From: Methylobacterium sp. J-030
GTDB lineage: Bacteria > Pseudomonadota > Alphaproteobacteria > Rhizobiales > Beijerinckiaceae
NCBI RefSeq assembly: GCF_022829545.1
Contig: NZ_JAKSYM010000133.1
Span: 1 to 60,901 of the forward strand
Direction of reading: 5' to 3'
DNA length: 60,901 bases
The notes beneath the pieces are model-generated. The model made no database searches. It worked only from the letters and a program-made list of their open reading frames with translations, and had not been told where the DNA came from. Below, piece after piece: positions 1 through 10,170 of the stretch (its first letter is position 1; each line of letters opens with the position of its first letter). Position numbers and translations under genes: made by a program.

Positions 1-161
1 TCTTCGCCAAGCTGAAAGCGCTGCTGCGGACCGCAGCCACCCGCACCGTACCCGACCTCCGGGAGGCCATCCGGCAGGCCTTCACCCGCTTCACGCCAGA
101 CGAGGGCCGCAACTGCCTCGACGCCGCCGGCTACGACAAAGGCTTGGCCGTCGCTACGTAA
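1..161 (+). pseudogene. IS630-type transposase, C-terminal fragment running off the window edge
   Basis: The reading frame is open from base 3 to the TAA at 159-161 (52 codons). Its end, LKALLRTAATRTV followed by IRQAFTRFTPDE and NCLDAAGYD, is the usual C-terminus of IS630-family DDE transposases. That tail lies downstream of the catalytic domain, so nothing here tells whether the rest of the protein, outside the window, is intact. It marks the left border of an accessory region in which four insertion-sequence pieces occur within 9 kb. The family call rests on recognising the tail only. Confidence 0.6.
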
Positions 162-713
162 GCGGGAACGGCTCTAGAAGAAATCTTTCTTGGAGGCAGC
201 TGCCCGATTATATCATTGGGCTTTCAATTTGAAATATGTTATCGAATTTTCACGGAAGCGATTTACTGCTAATCTAGTTGAGTCTAACGAATGAATCGCT
301 CTTCGGCGTAATATAAGCATAACGCCATCAGCCAATCTTCAATTTCGACCGGTTGTACGATTGGTAATATTTTCAAACCTGGCCTAATTTTTTGAGTAGT
401 TTTTTTGCGAAGTTGCACCTTTTGATTGATTGACCGCGTTGTGATGGGATCGACGCCTTGCTAGACGCGTATGACAATCAGCTTTTATCGAGAATACTCA
501 TCACGTGTAAGTACGTATGGCTTTCCTAAGAGATGATGATATAGAGCTGCAATCACAACTAGTGCGTTGTCTCCCTATATGTCGCTTTTGCTTGCATGAA
601 ACACATATGACCGTGGTAATAATCCCGTTTATGTGGCGAGCGAGAGCTATCGGGTCAAAGCCCGACATGAGATTCTCAGCGCCGGATGCTAGTATTCCTG
701 AGAGGTTCGCTTA
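162..713. other. AT-rich intergenic stretch upstream of a glycosyltransferase
   Basis: About 550 bases with many A/T runs, unlike the roughly 70 percent GC of most of the window. I see no convincing gene. A 65-codon open frame at 517-714 has no recognisable family and ends in a TAATG overlap with the next gene. The low GC continues into the following glycosyltransferase, which suggests both arrived together by transfer. A promoter for that gene probably lies here, but I cannot name a box with confidence. Confidence 0.5.
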
Positions 714-1844
714 ATGAGAGTAGCTTTAGTTCACGAATGGCTAACAACGTATGCTGGATCCGATAAGGTCTTAGCTGAGTTGACGAAAATTTTCCCGGAA
801 GCCGATATTTATTGTCTGGTAAATTTTCTGTCCGATAAAGACGAAAAGAATTTCAATGGCGCAAAAATACAAACATCCTTTTTGCAAAGAATCCCGTTTT
901 CAAAGAGATTTTATAAATTGTTGCTGCCGCTTATGCCATTCGCCGCAGAAAATCATGATTTAACTGGTTATGACGTCATTATCTCAAGCAGCCATGCCGT
1001 GGCGAAGGGCGTTATTACCACTCCAAGTCAGCTGCATATCTGTTATTGCTATACGCCGGTACGATACGCTTGGGATTTGTATCATCAGTATCTGCGGGAT
1101 TCAGGGTTTGGGCCCGTTCGTCGAGTTCTCGCTGGGTATTTTTTGCATAAGCTTAGGATTTGGGATCTTAGGACTGTAAATAACGTCGATTATTTTGTGG
1201 CCTGCTCAAAATATATAGGGCAGCGTATTTGGAAGACTTATCGTCGAACATCAGATGTTATCTACCCGAATGTCGATACAGTTTATTTCTCAGATAAGGA
1301 TATACCGAGAGAGAATTTTTATATGACTGCGTCTCGCATGGTCCCTTACAAGAAGGTCGAGCTGATTGTCGAGGCTTTTACGAAGATGCCCGATAAGAAA
1401 TTAATCGTCATCGGGGATGGGCCTCAATTTCGCTACGCTAAATCTATAGCAACACCTAATATAACGTTGCTCGGATTTCAGCCTGGATCCGTCTTGCTCG
1501 ATCACTTGCAACGATGCAAAGCATTTCTATTTGCCGCCGAGGAAGATTTCGGTATCGCGCCAATTGAGGCTCAGGCATGCGGAGCACCAGTCATCGCCTA
1601 TGGACGTGGCGGCGCGCGAGAGACCGTCGTCGATGGAGCTACAGGGCTTCACTTCGACACTCAAACCGCGGAGGCAATTATTGACGCGATCGCCCGCTTC
1701 GAGGGTTCAGCTGGCCAGTTCGATCGGACACGGATCAGAGAGCAGGCCGAGAAATTTTCCGCTTTAAATTTTCGGCATCAGATGCAGGCCTTTATCGATG
1801 AAAAATGGTCGGAGCATAAAAAATCTCAGTCGCCCGGGAAGTAG
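714..1844 (+). CDS. GT4-type glycosyltransferase (surface polysaccharide)
   Basis: A 376-residue cytoplasmic glycosyltransferase of the GT-B fold, family 4 style. The N-terminus MRVALVHEWL is typical of the group that transfers mannose or related sugars during exopolysaccharide or O-antigen assembly. An acceptor-side Rossmann half covers about residues 1-180. The donor half contains MVPYKKVELIVEAF, then an E-x7-E motif in EDFGIAPIE, and GAPVIAYGRGGARETV. Length is normal and the gene looks complete. Base composition is clearly more AT-rich than the chromosome-like parts of the window. An IS remnant follows directly, with a GT2 gene and an acyltransferase nearby, so this is probably a horizontally acquired polysaccharide locus now being eroded. 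The sugar substrate cannot be read from the sequence. Confidence 0.85.
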   Translation: MRVALVHEWLTTYAGSDKVLAELTKIFPEADIYCLVNFLSDKDEKNFNGAKIQTSFLQRIPFSKRFYKLLLPLMPFAAENHDLTGYDVIISSSHAVAKGVITTPSQLHICYCYTPVRYAWDLYHQYLRDSGFGPVRRVLAGYFLHKLRIWDLRTVNNVDYFVACSKYIGQRIWKTYRRTSDVIYPNVDTVYFSDKDIPRENFYMTASRMVPYKKVELIVEAFTKMPDKKLIVIGDGPQFRYAKSIATPNITLLGFQPGSVLLDHLQRCKAFLFAAEEDFGIAPIEAQACGAPVIAYGRGGARETVVDGATGLHFDTQTAEAIIDAIARFEGSAGQFDRTRIREQAEKFSALNFRHQMQAFIDEKWSEHKKSQSPGK

Positions 1845-1868
1845 ATTATGTAGCCATCTCGATCTAGA

Positions 1869-2425
1869 GTGCTCGATATCTGTCGTAAATTCGATGCAGG
1901 CGAAATCGACAATGAGCGTTTGACAGAGCTGACACGGATCAACGGGCGGGCGTTGCTCGGTCTGGCACGCACGCTTCGGGCTGAGGATCTCTGGGATGCG
2001 ATCGCTTCGCTCCTGACGCCGCCGCGGCCGAAGGGCGGGCGCCGTCCAATCGGGAACCGAGTCGCGTTGACCGGCATCCTGTTCGTGCTGCGCTCACACC
2101 TGCCCTGGGAGATTCTATCGTCCGAGATGAGCCACGGCTGCTGGAAGGGTTGATGGCGCCGGTTCTGTCACCGGCCCGAACCCGACGGACCGGGGCAAGC
2201 CGGGCTCGAAGCGCCATCGCGTCACCGATGCGCGCGGCACGCCGACAAGGACTACGATGCCAAGGTTCGACGCCGGGAGTACCGGGCCCGCGGGATCGTG
2301 CCGCGCGTAACACGCAAGGGCATCAAGAACAGCGAGCGGCTCGGGCGCCATTGCTGGGTCGTCGAGCGGGCCCCCACGCCTGGTTCAACCGCCTCCGGCG
2401 CCTGCCGGTCCACTACGAGCGGCGT
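1869..2425 (+). pseudogene. IS5-type transposase remnant, internally deleted and frameshifted
   Basis: Three pieces of one transposase lie in successive frames. The N-terminal piece (1869-2153) has LWDAIASLLTPPRPKGGRRP and ILFVLRSHLPWEIL, the helix-turn-helix part of IS5-family proteins. The next piece (about 2155-2245) reads SVTGPNPTDRGKPGSKRH, the start of the DDE catalytic domain with its conserved D. It then jumps to DKDYDA and VTRKGIKNSERLGRH (about 2246-2370), so the middle of the catalytic domain is missing. A last frameshift near 2370 leads to HAWFNRLRRLPVHYERR. Full-length relatives are around 270 residues. The element cannot make transposase. Its right end runs into the 3' end of the neighbouring minus-strand glycosyltransferase. 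Confidence 0.75.
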
Positions 2426-3309
2426 AAATTACGGCGCAGATCGAGAATGCGACCCGGCGCGCACTTTCCAAGGACAATATCGCGGAGGGCAATCCAGTTT
2501 CCCGCTGCTCGTCCTCTTCGATCAATCCATGGCTCTGGATTTACCATCATAATGTGATTATTCAAAACGTTCTTGAGAGCTAATTTCAATCCAAACATAA
2601 AAGGCATAGTGCCTTTTCTTATCAGATATAATGGATTTGCTATTTGTGCGTAACCAAAATCAACTCCTGAAACACGTGCAGATTTCGTTCCCTGATGCAC
2701 GCCTACAAAGCAACTCGTTTTTACAATTCTTCCATTCCGATTGACGCGCACAGCAAAATCAATGTCTTCCTGCCAAGCGTAAAGAGGAAGTTTTTCATCG
2801 AAACGAATATCTTGGATTGCGGATGCTCGGAACACCATGTTGCATCCATACAGTCCAACGAGGTCCTGTTCGATCTCGTAGAGAGGACTCCGGCTCGCCT
2901 CATATTGGGCGAGCAGTGCGATCGATTCTTCAAACGTGACACCGGGTGTTTTTATGCCGTCTGCAAGCAGACAGCCGTTTGCTCCTGAAACATCGACATT
3001 TTTTTCCATAAATTTGGATATATCTTCCAGACAGAATCGGGACGGGACGTAATCGTCATCAAAAAAAGCGATTACATCGGCGCCCTGTTCGACGACCTCC
3101 AATCCTCGATTGCGTTGATGTGGAAGACCAGCTGGACCCATAACGACTGTACTGGGCTGAAACAAAGCCGTTCGCTCAGGTAAATCCACTTCCTGCGTGA
3201 CCGAATAGATCACCTGAAAAGGGCCGACCGTTTGCAGATTGAGCAGATCGGTCCACTGAGATAGCTCATGAGGTCGCCCTTTGCTTGCTATTATAACGCA
3301 AATCTTCAT
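2413..3309 (-). CDS. GT2-type glycosyltransferase
   Basis: A glycosyltransferase of the GT-A fold. It begins MKICVIIASKGRPHEL, a classic family 2 start with a nucleotide-binding beta strand. It has a DxD-type metal site in VIAFFDDDYVP and a probable catalytic-base region WQEDIDFAVR. I chose the ATG at 3309. An in-frame GTG at 3372 would add 21 residues but has no ribosome binding site that I can see. The last codons (after ILDL) and the stop lie in sequence that also belongs to the IS5-type remnant, so the natural C-terminus was probably replaced at the insertion boundary. GC is lower than the window average. Likely role: adding a sugar to a surface polysaccharide. Substrate unknown. Confidence 0.8.
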   Translation of the reverse strand: MKICVIIASKGRPHELSQWTDLLNLQTVGPFQVIYSVTQEVDLPERTALFQPSTVVMGPAGLPHQRNRGLEVVEQGADVIAFFDDDYVPSRFCLEDISKFMEKNVDVSGANGCLLADGIKTPGVTFEESIALLAQYEASRSPLYEIEQDLVGLYGCNMVFRASAIQDIRFDEKLPLYAWQEDIDFAVRVNRNGRIVKTSCFVGVHQGTKSARVSGVDFGYAQIANPLYLIRKGTMPFMFGLKLALKNVLNNHIMMVNPEPWIDRRGRAAGNWIALRDIVLGKCAPGRILDLRRNLRRS

Positions 3310-3372
3310 GTTTGCCGATGACTCCGGGCCATGTGCGGCGGCCTGCTCTACATCAAATTCCCATTCTGCCAC

Positions 3373-4312
3373 CGTGAGTCGCGTTTATCAGCTCAGGATT
3401 GGCTTTGTAAGCGAACTGCCTCTGATCACGGCGCTTTACACAATGTCGACCGGGTTATTTGATGCATAAACGTTTTCTATTCGATTGCGGAACGGTGTTT
3501 GGGCGTGATGCGTCCAGGAATCGGCGTCGGCGCGCGGCGTCTTGCGGCTTTGCGCCGTCGCGCGTCAGGAGGGTCGGCTGGCGCGGCCATTCAAACTCTG
3601 CCTGCGATGAACTCGCCCTGCGAAGCGCGCTCGCTGACGGATCGAGAGGCTTCGGAATGCGGGCCAAGCGCCACGGCGTGTCCGCGGCGATCCGTCGCAA
3701 ATGGCGCGCGCGGCCCGGTTGAGTTTGGGAACCACTCGGCGCGAACCCACACGCGTCCCCGGGGCGGCTGCGATGAGGAGCACGTCCCTCTGTGCGCTCC
3801 GTCGATCCACCGGCCTGCCTCCGGATGAGCTGACCTTCATGGTCAGCTCCGGCCTGCATCGCCTCAACCGGGCTGCGGTCCATCGTTCCCCCAAGGCCAA
3901 GGCCCACAAAAGGCGGTCGGTCGCCGAAAATCTCGGCCAGCCGCAGGCGCTGTCAAGGCTTACGAAGCCGACGTCGTCCTCGTCGACGTGACGCGACTGC
4001 CCCAAGCTGCAGAACCGGGCGCGTGCCGCGCTAAGGCCCTACCTTAAGGTCGCCATCGATCGCGTCTCCCTCTCGACATGAGCCTCGCCGCCAGGGACGA
4101 CGCCGGGACTATTGCTTCAGCGGTCATCTGCCGGGTGGACGTGCTCGGCGGTCCTCTGTTCGAGGTCACTGACATGCTGATCGACTGCGGCCTCTGCTTT
4201 AAGGACGTTGTTTTCGCAACGGCCTGCGTGCGAGTCGATATCGAACACCGCAAGACGCGTTCCGATCCGCCCGGGACCATAAGTGTAGTCGAGCGGTTCC
4301 GGGCCCGGGAGT
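3373..4312. other. Region without a recognisable gene, between GT2 and the IS21-type element
   Basis: About 940 bases of GC-rich sequence with overlapping open frames on both strands, none of which resembles a family I know. A minus-strand stretch near 3900-3960 (WPRFSATDRLLWALAL) faintly recalls the N-terminal part of an integrase-type transposase, but the similarity ends within about 20 residues. I read this as worn mobile-element debris, with low certainty. Confidence 0.35.
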
Positions 4313-4329
4313 TGTCAGTGGGCGTTGAA
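4313..4329 (+). repeat. IS21-type left terminal inverted repeat
   Basis: TGTCAGTGGGCGTTGAA, matching the inverted right end at 6640-6656 at 13 of 17 positions. Beginning with TGTCA is usual for this subgroup. It lies 117 bases before the istA start. Confidence 0.65.
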
Positions 4330-4429
4330 TACTCTCGGATTGTGGAAATCGAAAATTCCCTGGTCGGTGCCCTGGCACGAGGGTGCAGAAGGCATCCTGC
4401 ACCCTCGGGCTTATTCATCCTCCGCCACC

Positions 4430-5727
4430 ATGCCCGCCGATGCGTATCGGTGGGTAGCGACGAGGATGGTCCTGCTGGGAGAACGCCTCATGATCCTCGA
4501 TCTGCACCGACAGAGCCTGTCGGTCACCGCCATCGCTCGCCGGACCGGGCGTGATCCGAAGACCGTCCGCAAGTACATCGAGCGCGGCCTCGAACCACCC
4601 ACCTACGGCCCGCGCCAAGCCGGACACCCGAGCAAGCTCGCGCCCTACCTCACCGACCTGCGCGAGCGCGTCACCGCCTTCCCCGATCTCAGCGCCGTGC
4701 GCCTGACCCGCGAGCTGCGCGAGCGCGGCTACACGGGGGCCTACACCGCCGTTTAACGGTTCATCGCCGCGGATCCGGCCGCCCGAGGCCAAGCCGTACG
4801 AGGTCCGGTTCGAGACGCCGCCCGGCCAGCAGGCTCAAGTCGACTTCGCCCGCTTCGTCGTCACCCTTACGGATGCGCCAACCACGGCCTGCATCGTCTC
4901 GCTGTTCTCGCTCGTGCTCGGCCATTCCCGGCACATCGAGGCGCGCTTCGTCCTGCATCAGTACCTGCAGACGCTGCTGCGCTGTCACATGCAGGCGTTT
5001 GCCGCCATCGGCGGCGTGCCGATCGAGATCCTCTACGACCGCATGAAGACGGCCGTTACCGGCGAGGAGGCGGACGGCCATATCGTCTACAATCGCTCGC
5101 TGCTGGCACTGGCCAAGCATTATGGCTTCCTGCCACGGGCCTGCCGGCCCTACAGGGCCAAGACGAAGGGTAAGGTCGAGCGACCCTTTTCCTACATCCG
5201 TCAGGACTTCTTCCTGGCCCGCTCGTTCCGGGACCTCGACGATCTGAACGCCCAGCTCCAAGCTTGGTTCGACACCGTCGCCAACGTCCGCCTGCACGGC
5301 ACCACGCAACGGGTCGTCTCGGAGGCCTTCGCCGCCGAGCAGGTCGACCTGCAGCCGCTACCCGCCGTGCCCTTCGACGCCTTGCTCAAGCTGGAACGGC
5401 GCGTCAGTCACGACGGCTTCGTCTCGATCGGTGGCAACTACTACAGCGTGCCGGATCGGACGCGGCGGGTCGTCGAAGTGCACCAGTTGCCGGACACGAT
5501 CCGCATCCTCGATAGCGGCCGGCTCGTGGTGAGCCACGCGATCCTGGAGGGTCGGCGACAGACCGCGTCGATCCCGACCATCGGTAGGGAGGAGCTGCCC
5601 GGGCCATGCGACACGGCCATCCCGACAGCCCGCCGATCGGCCGTCGTGGCGATCACGTCGCCCAGCGCTCGCTGGCTGTCTACCAGGCCATCGGCGAACG
5701 GCTCGCCACCGGGATCGGAAGTCGGTC

Positions 5728-5731
<4 letters not shown>
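4430..5731 (+). pseudogene. istA: istA-like transposase, broken by a stop and frameshifts
   Basis: The IS21 transposase (DDE integrase core). The N-terminal helix-turn-helix part reads MILDLHRQSLSVTAIARRTG. At 4754-4756 an in-frame TAA follows GYTGAYTAV, where relatives continue. Just after it the frame shifts so that the core resumes with PYEVRFETPPGQQAQVDFAR (D of the catalytic triad). The core is then open through IEILYDRMKTAVTG and FLPRACRPYRAKTKGKVERP, the last carrying the catalytic E of KGKVER. Another shift near 5590-5650 separates the C-terminal beta domain from the natural end AQRSLAVYQAIGERLATG. At least three lesions mean it is non-functional. Confidence 0.8.
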
Positions 5732-6580
<849 letters not shown>

Positions 6581-6639
6581 TCACCGACCACCACCGAACC
6601 CGCCGGATGGGGATTTTGAAAGCCCGCTTTTGCGGAGAC

Positions 6640-6656
6640 TTCGGCGCCCGTTGACA
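6640..6656 (-). repeat. IS21-type right terminal inverted repeat
   Basis: Read on the minus strand this is TGTCAACGGGCGCCGAA, the counterpart of the left end at 4313-4329. It fixes the right boundary of the element at 6656. Confidence 0.65.
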
Positions 6657-7414
6657 GGAGGAAAGGGGGGGGAAGGGATTATGCCCGACAATTATACCGG
6701 CCTGAAGATCGCGCCGCGCGGCTTCGATGTGGCTTCTAACAGCCGCCGAACAACGCGCGCCCGCCCGCGGCCAGACAACGCCAGCACCTCGAAGATGAGC
6801 CCGCACGCGTCGATCCAACCGGTAGACTACATCCCGCACCGGCCTCATTAAACACGCCTGAGATGGTACCGCAGAAGCTGAGGCGGCCTTGTATCCCGGG
6901 AGTCTAAAAGGCGATGATGAGAAATATGTGCTCCTAAGCATATAAGTACGCAAAATGCACCGATTTTCATCTGTGGATCGATCGAATAGGGAGACAGGAT
7001 CGCTATCGCGCCTCTCACCAGAAGGGTGCGCCGCTGATTGTCGAGCGCTTTTTCGTGTCAGCCAACCCGCTTTCTTTCAGGGGCCCTGAACTTGACATCC
7101 GTTCCATATATAGCCTTATAATCAAATTATTGGACTATGAACTATTGACAAAGGTATATTGCCAAATTTAGATCATTTTGGAAAAGAAGGCGCACTAAGT
7201 ATAGCAACATGCGTTGCTGGTAGGTCAGAGAAGAATATGATAGAGTTTGAATATAGATCAAAATTAAACTTTATAACTGTTTCTAAAAAATCAGATCATA
7301 GACAATCCATCGAAGATATCCGCGGATGAACAAGACCAAAATCGAAGCCAGTCATGGCTTCGATTTTGGCATCGCTGCAGAGCGCGTATTTACGAGTCAA
7401 GGGGTCCAGATGCC
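6657..7414. other. Intergenic region with an AT-rich gene remnant
   Basis: The first 200 bases are GC-rich with no family I recognise. From about 6900 to 7330 the sequence becomes strongly AT-rich. On the plus strand about 7150-7329 is an open frame of some 60 codons without a good start (for example FGKEGALSIATCV and YRSKLNFITVSKK). It looks like the 3' end of a transferred gene that lost its front. I cannot identify it. The promoter of the following acyltransferase is expected at the right end. Confidence 0.4.
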
Positions 7415-8605
7415 ATGACTATTTCCGAGGCGATGCGGACAAACAAAGGATTGGGACCAGGATTTCATTTCCTGCGACACGCACTTGCGCTTATCATTCT
7501 TATTTTTCATTGCCGATATATGGTTACGTTCGGAAGCGACGGTGGGGCGACAGCCCTCGTCACCAGCAATGGCGGCGGATATGTACCACGCAATTTCGAT
7601 CTCGCCACCCTCCGGGAACCGTTCACTTATGCTCTCGTCGGCGGGTTTTTCGCGCTGAGCGGGTTTCTCGTGACGGGAAGCGCCTTCCGGAATCCCGACA
7701 TTAGGATATTTTTTGCCAATCGTCTTTTGCGCATTATTCCCGCACTGAGTGTCGAGGTAACGCTCTCGGCCTTGGTGCTGGGGCCCATCGTCACCAACTT
7801 GCCGTTAGCGTCGTATTTCTCCGATCCTCAAGTTTTGAGATATTTTGGAAACATCTTGGGATTTGTGACATATACACTTCCTGGTGTTTATGTCGACAAC
7901 CCCTGGTCCGGAATCGTTAACGGCAACCTTTGGACATTGCCGCCAGAGTTCTGGTGCTATGCGATCATGCTTGTCGCGCTCACGATCGGGATGAAAATCT
8001 CGCCGCGCCTGTTCCTTATTGGGACCGCACTAACAATTTCGATTTGGACTATAGTCGATACCTACGATCAAACGCTATTTCCGATTCGATTTGATAGAAC
8101 CCACTTTGTATCTCCATTTATCGTTCTGCTTTTCTGCGTGGGTGCGTGTTTTTATATAATTGGAGATAAAATTGTCTTATCTTTCCCACGATTCTTGGCT
8201 GCCGGAATCATCTATTACGCGATGATTCAAATCAGGATCCTCAGTCCGCTTTGCGCTATCCCATTAGCCTATTGTACCCTTTACGTCGGATTTAGAAGCT
8301 TCGAGTGGTTTGATAAGATTGTCACCAGCGATCTTTCCTACGGCATATACCTCTATGGATGGCCAATATCGCAAGCGGTCGTTCATTTTGTTCTGCCATC
8401 TCTCCTCAACGAACCTATCCTTGTCCGACTGTTGATTATCGAGTCTCTAAGCGTTCTCTCAACGGTCATATTTGCGGCACTGTCTTGGAAATTCATAGAA
8501 AAACCGTTCCTGAAACTTAAAAAGTATTTTAACGCGCGAAGGACTGTCATCAAGTCCGATCTTGTATTGATAGATAGCCGAAAGTCGGTCGGCCCCGGAA
8601 CGTGA
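7415..8605 (+). CDS. Acyltransferase family 3 (OafA/YrhL-like) membrane protein
   Basis: A 396-residue integral membrane acyltransferase of the kind that adds acetyl or other acyl groups to surface sugars. It has about ten hydrophobic segments, the first around HALALIILIFHCRYMV with the conserved H and R on the cytoplasmic face. It also has the family signatures FFALSGFLVTGS and LWTLPPEFWCY. The end LSWKFIEKPFLKLKKY is the typical C-terminus of the domain. There is no fused SGNH domain. GC is lower than in flanking chromosomal genes. With the two glycosyltransferases to its left it would make a small polysaccharide-decoration set, although IS debris now separates them. Confidence 0.85.
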   Translation: MTISEAMRTNKGLGPGFHFLRHALALIILIFHCRYMVTFGSDGGATALVTSNGGGYVPRNFDLATLREPFTYALVGGFFALSGFLVTGSAFRNPDIRIFFANRLLRIIPALSVEVTLSALVLGPIVTNLPLASYFSDPQVLRYFGNILGFVTYTLPGVYVDNPWSGIVNGNLWTLPPEFWCYAIMLVALTIGMKISPRLFLIGTALTISIWTIVDTYDQTLFPIRFDRTHFVSPFIVLLFCVGACFYIIGDKIVLSFPRFLAAGIIYYAMIQIRILSPLCAIPLAYCTLYVGFRSFEWFDKIVTSDLSYGIYLYGWPISQAVVHFVLPSLLNEPILVRLLIIESLSVLSTVIFAALSWKFIEKPFLKLKKYFNARRTVIKSDLVLIDSRKSVGPGT

Positions 8606-8701
8606 GGATTAGGTGGACCACGCGCGGGCCGACCGGCGAGGGTCATGGCCTTCGAACTCAGGCGCCTGCACTGCAAGAACCGGATGCAGGTCTGAAACGA
8701 A

Positions 8702-8731
8702 AGGTCGTGGAGGGGACCACGATCTTTTCCT
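8702..8731 (+). terminator. Rho-independent terminator after the acyltransferase
   Basis: GGTCGTGG, a six-base loop, then CCACGATC (one G-U pair), followed by TTTTCCTTTT. It lies about 100 bases after the acyltransferase stop and is oriented to end transcription from that gene. Confidence 0.65.
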
Positions 8732-8949
8732 TTTGCGGGCGACGCCAATAAGGGTTTGCCTCATAGATACGGTGGAGAAGAGTTTCCTGATCACGCTTCT
8801 CCGCCCGCTATCACCTCCGTTCTACCGACCTGCGCCGTCCGCAAAGCGAACGATGCCGGACCGGTGCTGCGCGTAGAAGATCGATAGCGTGACTGTTACA
8901 GCCCACTCAGAAACCGCCGCACCTTTGCAGAGCCGCCGTCGCTAAGAGT

Positions 8950-9109
8950 CAGGGACAAAACCGATTGAGTTGTGTCCTGCAGATGAGGACACAGGCGAGC
9001 GTTGTGAAGGCGAGGTGGAGGTCGGCGCGTCGCTCGTAGCGGATGGTCAGTCGGCGGAAGCGGGCCAGCCACGCCAGGGTTCACTCGACGATCCAGCGAT
9101 CGAGCATCA
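8950..9109 (-). pseudogene. IS5-type transposase, C-terminal scrap with internal stop
   Basis: On the minus strand the sequence reads DRWIVE, a stop codon, then TLAWLARFRRLTIRYERR and ADLHLAFTTLACVLI. This is the well-conserved end of IS5-family transposases, in which RWVVERTLAWL is continuous. The stop replaces the arginine codon after VE. Only about 50 codons remain, directly after the efflux operon. It is a different copy from the remnant near 2 kb. Confidence 0.7.
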
Positions 9110-9146
9110 AGGGGGACGCCGCCGAGCAGCGCGCGCAGCGTCGTCC

Positions 9147-10049
9147 TCAGGACCCGAACAGGCTGAAGTGCGGTGTCTCGCCCCCCGGCTCGACCGCGAC
9201 CGTGGCGGTGCGGCCCGAGACCAGGCGGGTCTCGTCGGACACGCCATCCAGCTTGATCCGCACCGGGATGCGCTGGGCCAGCCGGACCCAGGCAAAGGTC
9301 GGGTTGACGCTGGCCAGCAGGTTGGACCCGGCGGTCCGTTCGCGGTCCTCAATGCCGCCCGCGAAGCTCTCGACGTGACCGGTGATGTCGCTTCGCTCCC
9401 CCATCAGCCGGACGCTGGCCTTGTCGCCCACATGGATGCGCGGGAGCTTGGTCTCCTCGAAATACCCCTCGACCCGCAGGGTATCGCTGTCGATGAGCGC
9501 CATCACCCCGCGCCCGGTGGTGACGTAGCTGCCGGGCCGCAACTCCATGTTGGTGATGCGCCCGTTCACCGAAGCCTTCACCGCGGAGCGGTCGAGGTTG
9601 AGCTTGGCGAGGTCCCGGTCGGCCACCGCCTGCCCGTACGCCGCCTTGGCCTCCAGGTCGGCCGCCCGGGCCGCCTCGACCCGCTGCTGGGACGCGGCGG
9701 CGTCGCTGAGCTTCTGGTAGCGGACGTCGTCCGCGGCGGCGCGCTCGGCGGTCGCCTGCTTGCCCGCGACCATCGCTTCCGCCTGGCGCAGGGCCAAGTC
9801 GAAACGTTCTGGGTCGATGCGGAACAGCACGTCGCCCCGTTTCACCACTTGATTGTCGGACACGAGGACCTCGGTGACGAGGCCGGACACGTCGGGCGCC
9901 ACCGCCACCACGTCGGCCCGCACGCGGCCGTCCCGGGTCCAGGGCGCCTCCATGTAGTAGTCCCACAGGGCCAGGCCGACGACGGCGGCGGCGGCGGCCA
10001 TCGCGAGGGTGACGAGCAGGCGGAACGAGAGGGTGAGGAACCGTGTCAT
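9147..10049 (-). CDS. HlyD-family efflux periplasmic adaptor (AaeA-like)
   Basis: A 300-residue membrane-fusion protein. It has one N-terminal membrane anchor (about residues 7-29), then a biotinyl-lipoyl-like half DVVAVAPDVSGLVTEVLVSD, a coiled-coil hairpin (about 80-150), and the second half VNGRITNMELRPGSYVT, with a beta-barrel region after that. The start ATG at 10049 overlaps the stop of the preceding 39-residue gene (ATGA), so translation is probably coupled. It is the last gene of an operon with an FUSC-type pump and a DUF1656 protein, the arrangement of aromatic-acid exporters such as AaeXAB. The substrate is unknown. An aromatic carboxylic acid is a reasonable guess from the family. 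Confidence 0.88.
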   Translation of the reverse strand: MTRFLTLSFRLLVTLAMAAAAAVVGLALWDYYMEAPWTRDGRVRADVVAVAPDVSGLVTEVLVSDNQVVKRGDVLFRIDPERFDLALRQAEAMVAGKQATAERAAADDVRYQKLSDAAASQQRVEAARAADLEAKAAYGQAVADRDLAKLNLDRSAVKASVNGRITNMELRPGSYVTTGRGVMALIDSDTLRVEGYFEETKLPRIHVGDKASVRLMGERSDITGHVESFAGGIEDRERTAGSNLLASVNPTFAWVRLAQRIPVRIKLDGVSDETRLVSGRTATVAVEPGGETPHFSLFGS

Positions 10050-10165
10050 GGGATGAGCCGGGCGATGACGAGGAGGGCGAGGCCGAGCAGGACGACGTGC
10101 GAGCCGATGGCGAAGGCCGGGTGGTGCCAAGCGGAGCGGCGCAGGCGGGGCGGGAGAACGGACAT
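10046..10165 (-). CDS. 39-residue single-span membrane peptide in the efflux operon
   Basis: A very short gene, MSVLPPRLRRSAWHHPAF followed by a hydrophobic segment of about 18 residues ending in ARLIP. It starts five bases after the DUF1656 stop, and its own stop overlaps the adaptor start as ATGA, so it fills the gap exactly. The basic N-terminus and single hydrophobic span predict a small inner-membrane peptide with its N-terminus inside. It could be a pump accessory, a degenerate second DUF1656 copy, or just a coupling leader for the adaptor. I do not know a family for it. Confidence 0.55.
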   Translation of the reverse strand: MSVLPPRLRRSAWHHPAFAIGSHVVLLGLALLVIARLIP

Positions 10166-10170
10166 GGGCG

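Noticed and set aside
517..714. 65-codon open frame just before the first GT4 gene, with a TAATG overlap
   Set aside because: No family likeness, no clear ribosome site, and it lies in AT-rich sequence where its residue use is irregular. The overlap alone is not enough.
3565..4005. Minus-strand frame with a WPRFSATDRLLW stretch like an integrase-type transposase
   Set aside because: Similarity covers about 20 residues only and the following sequence does not continue the family.
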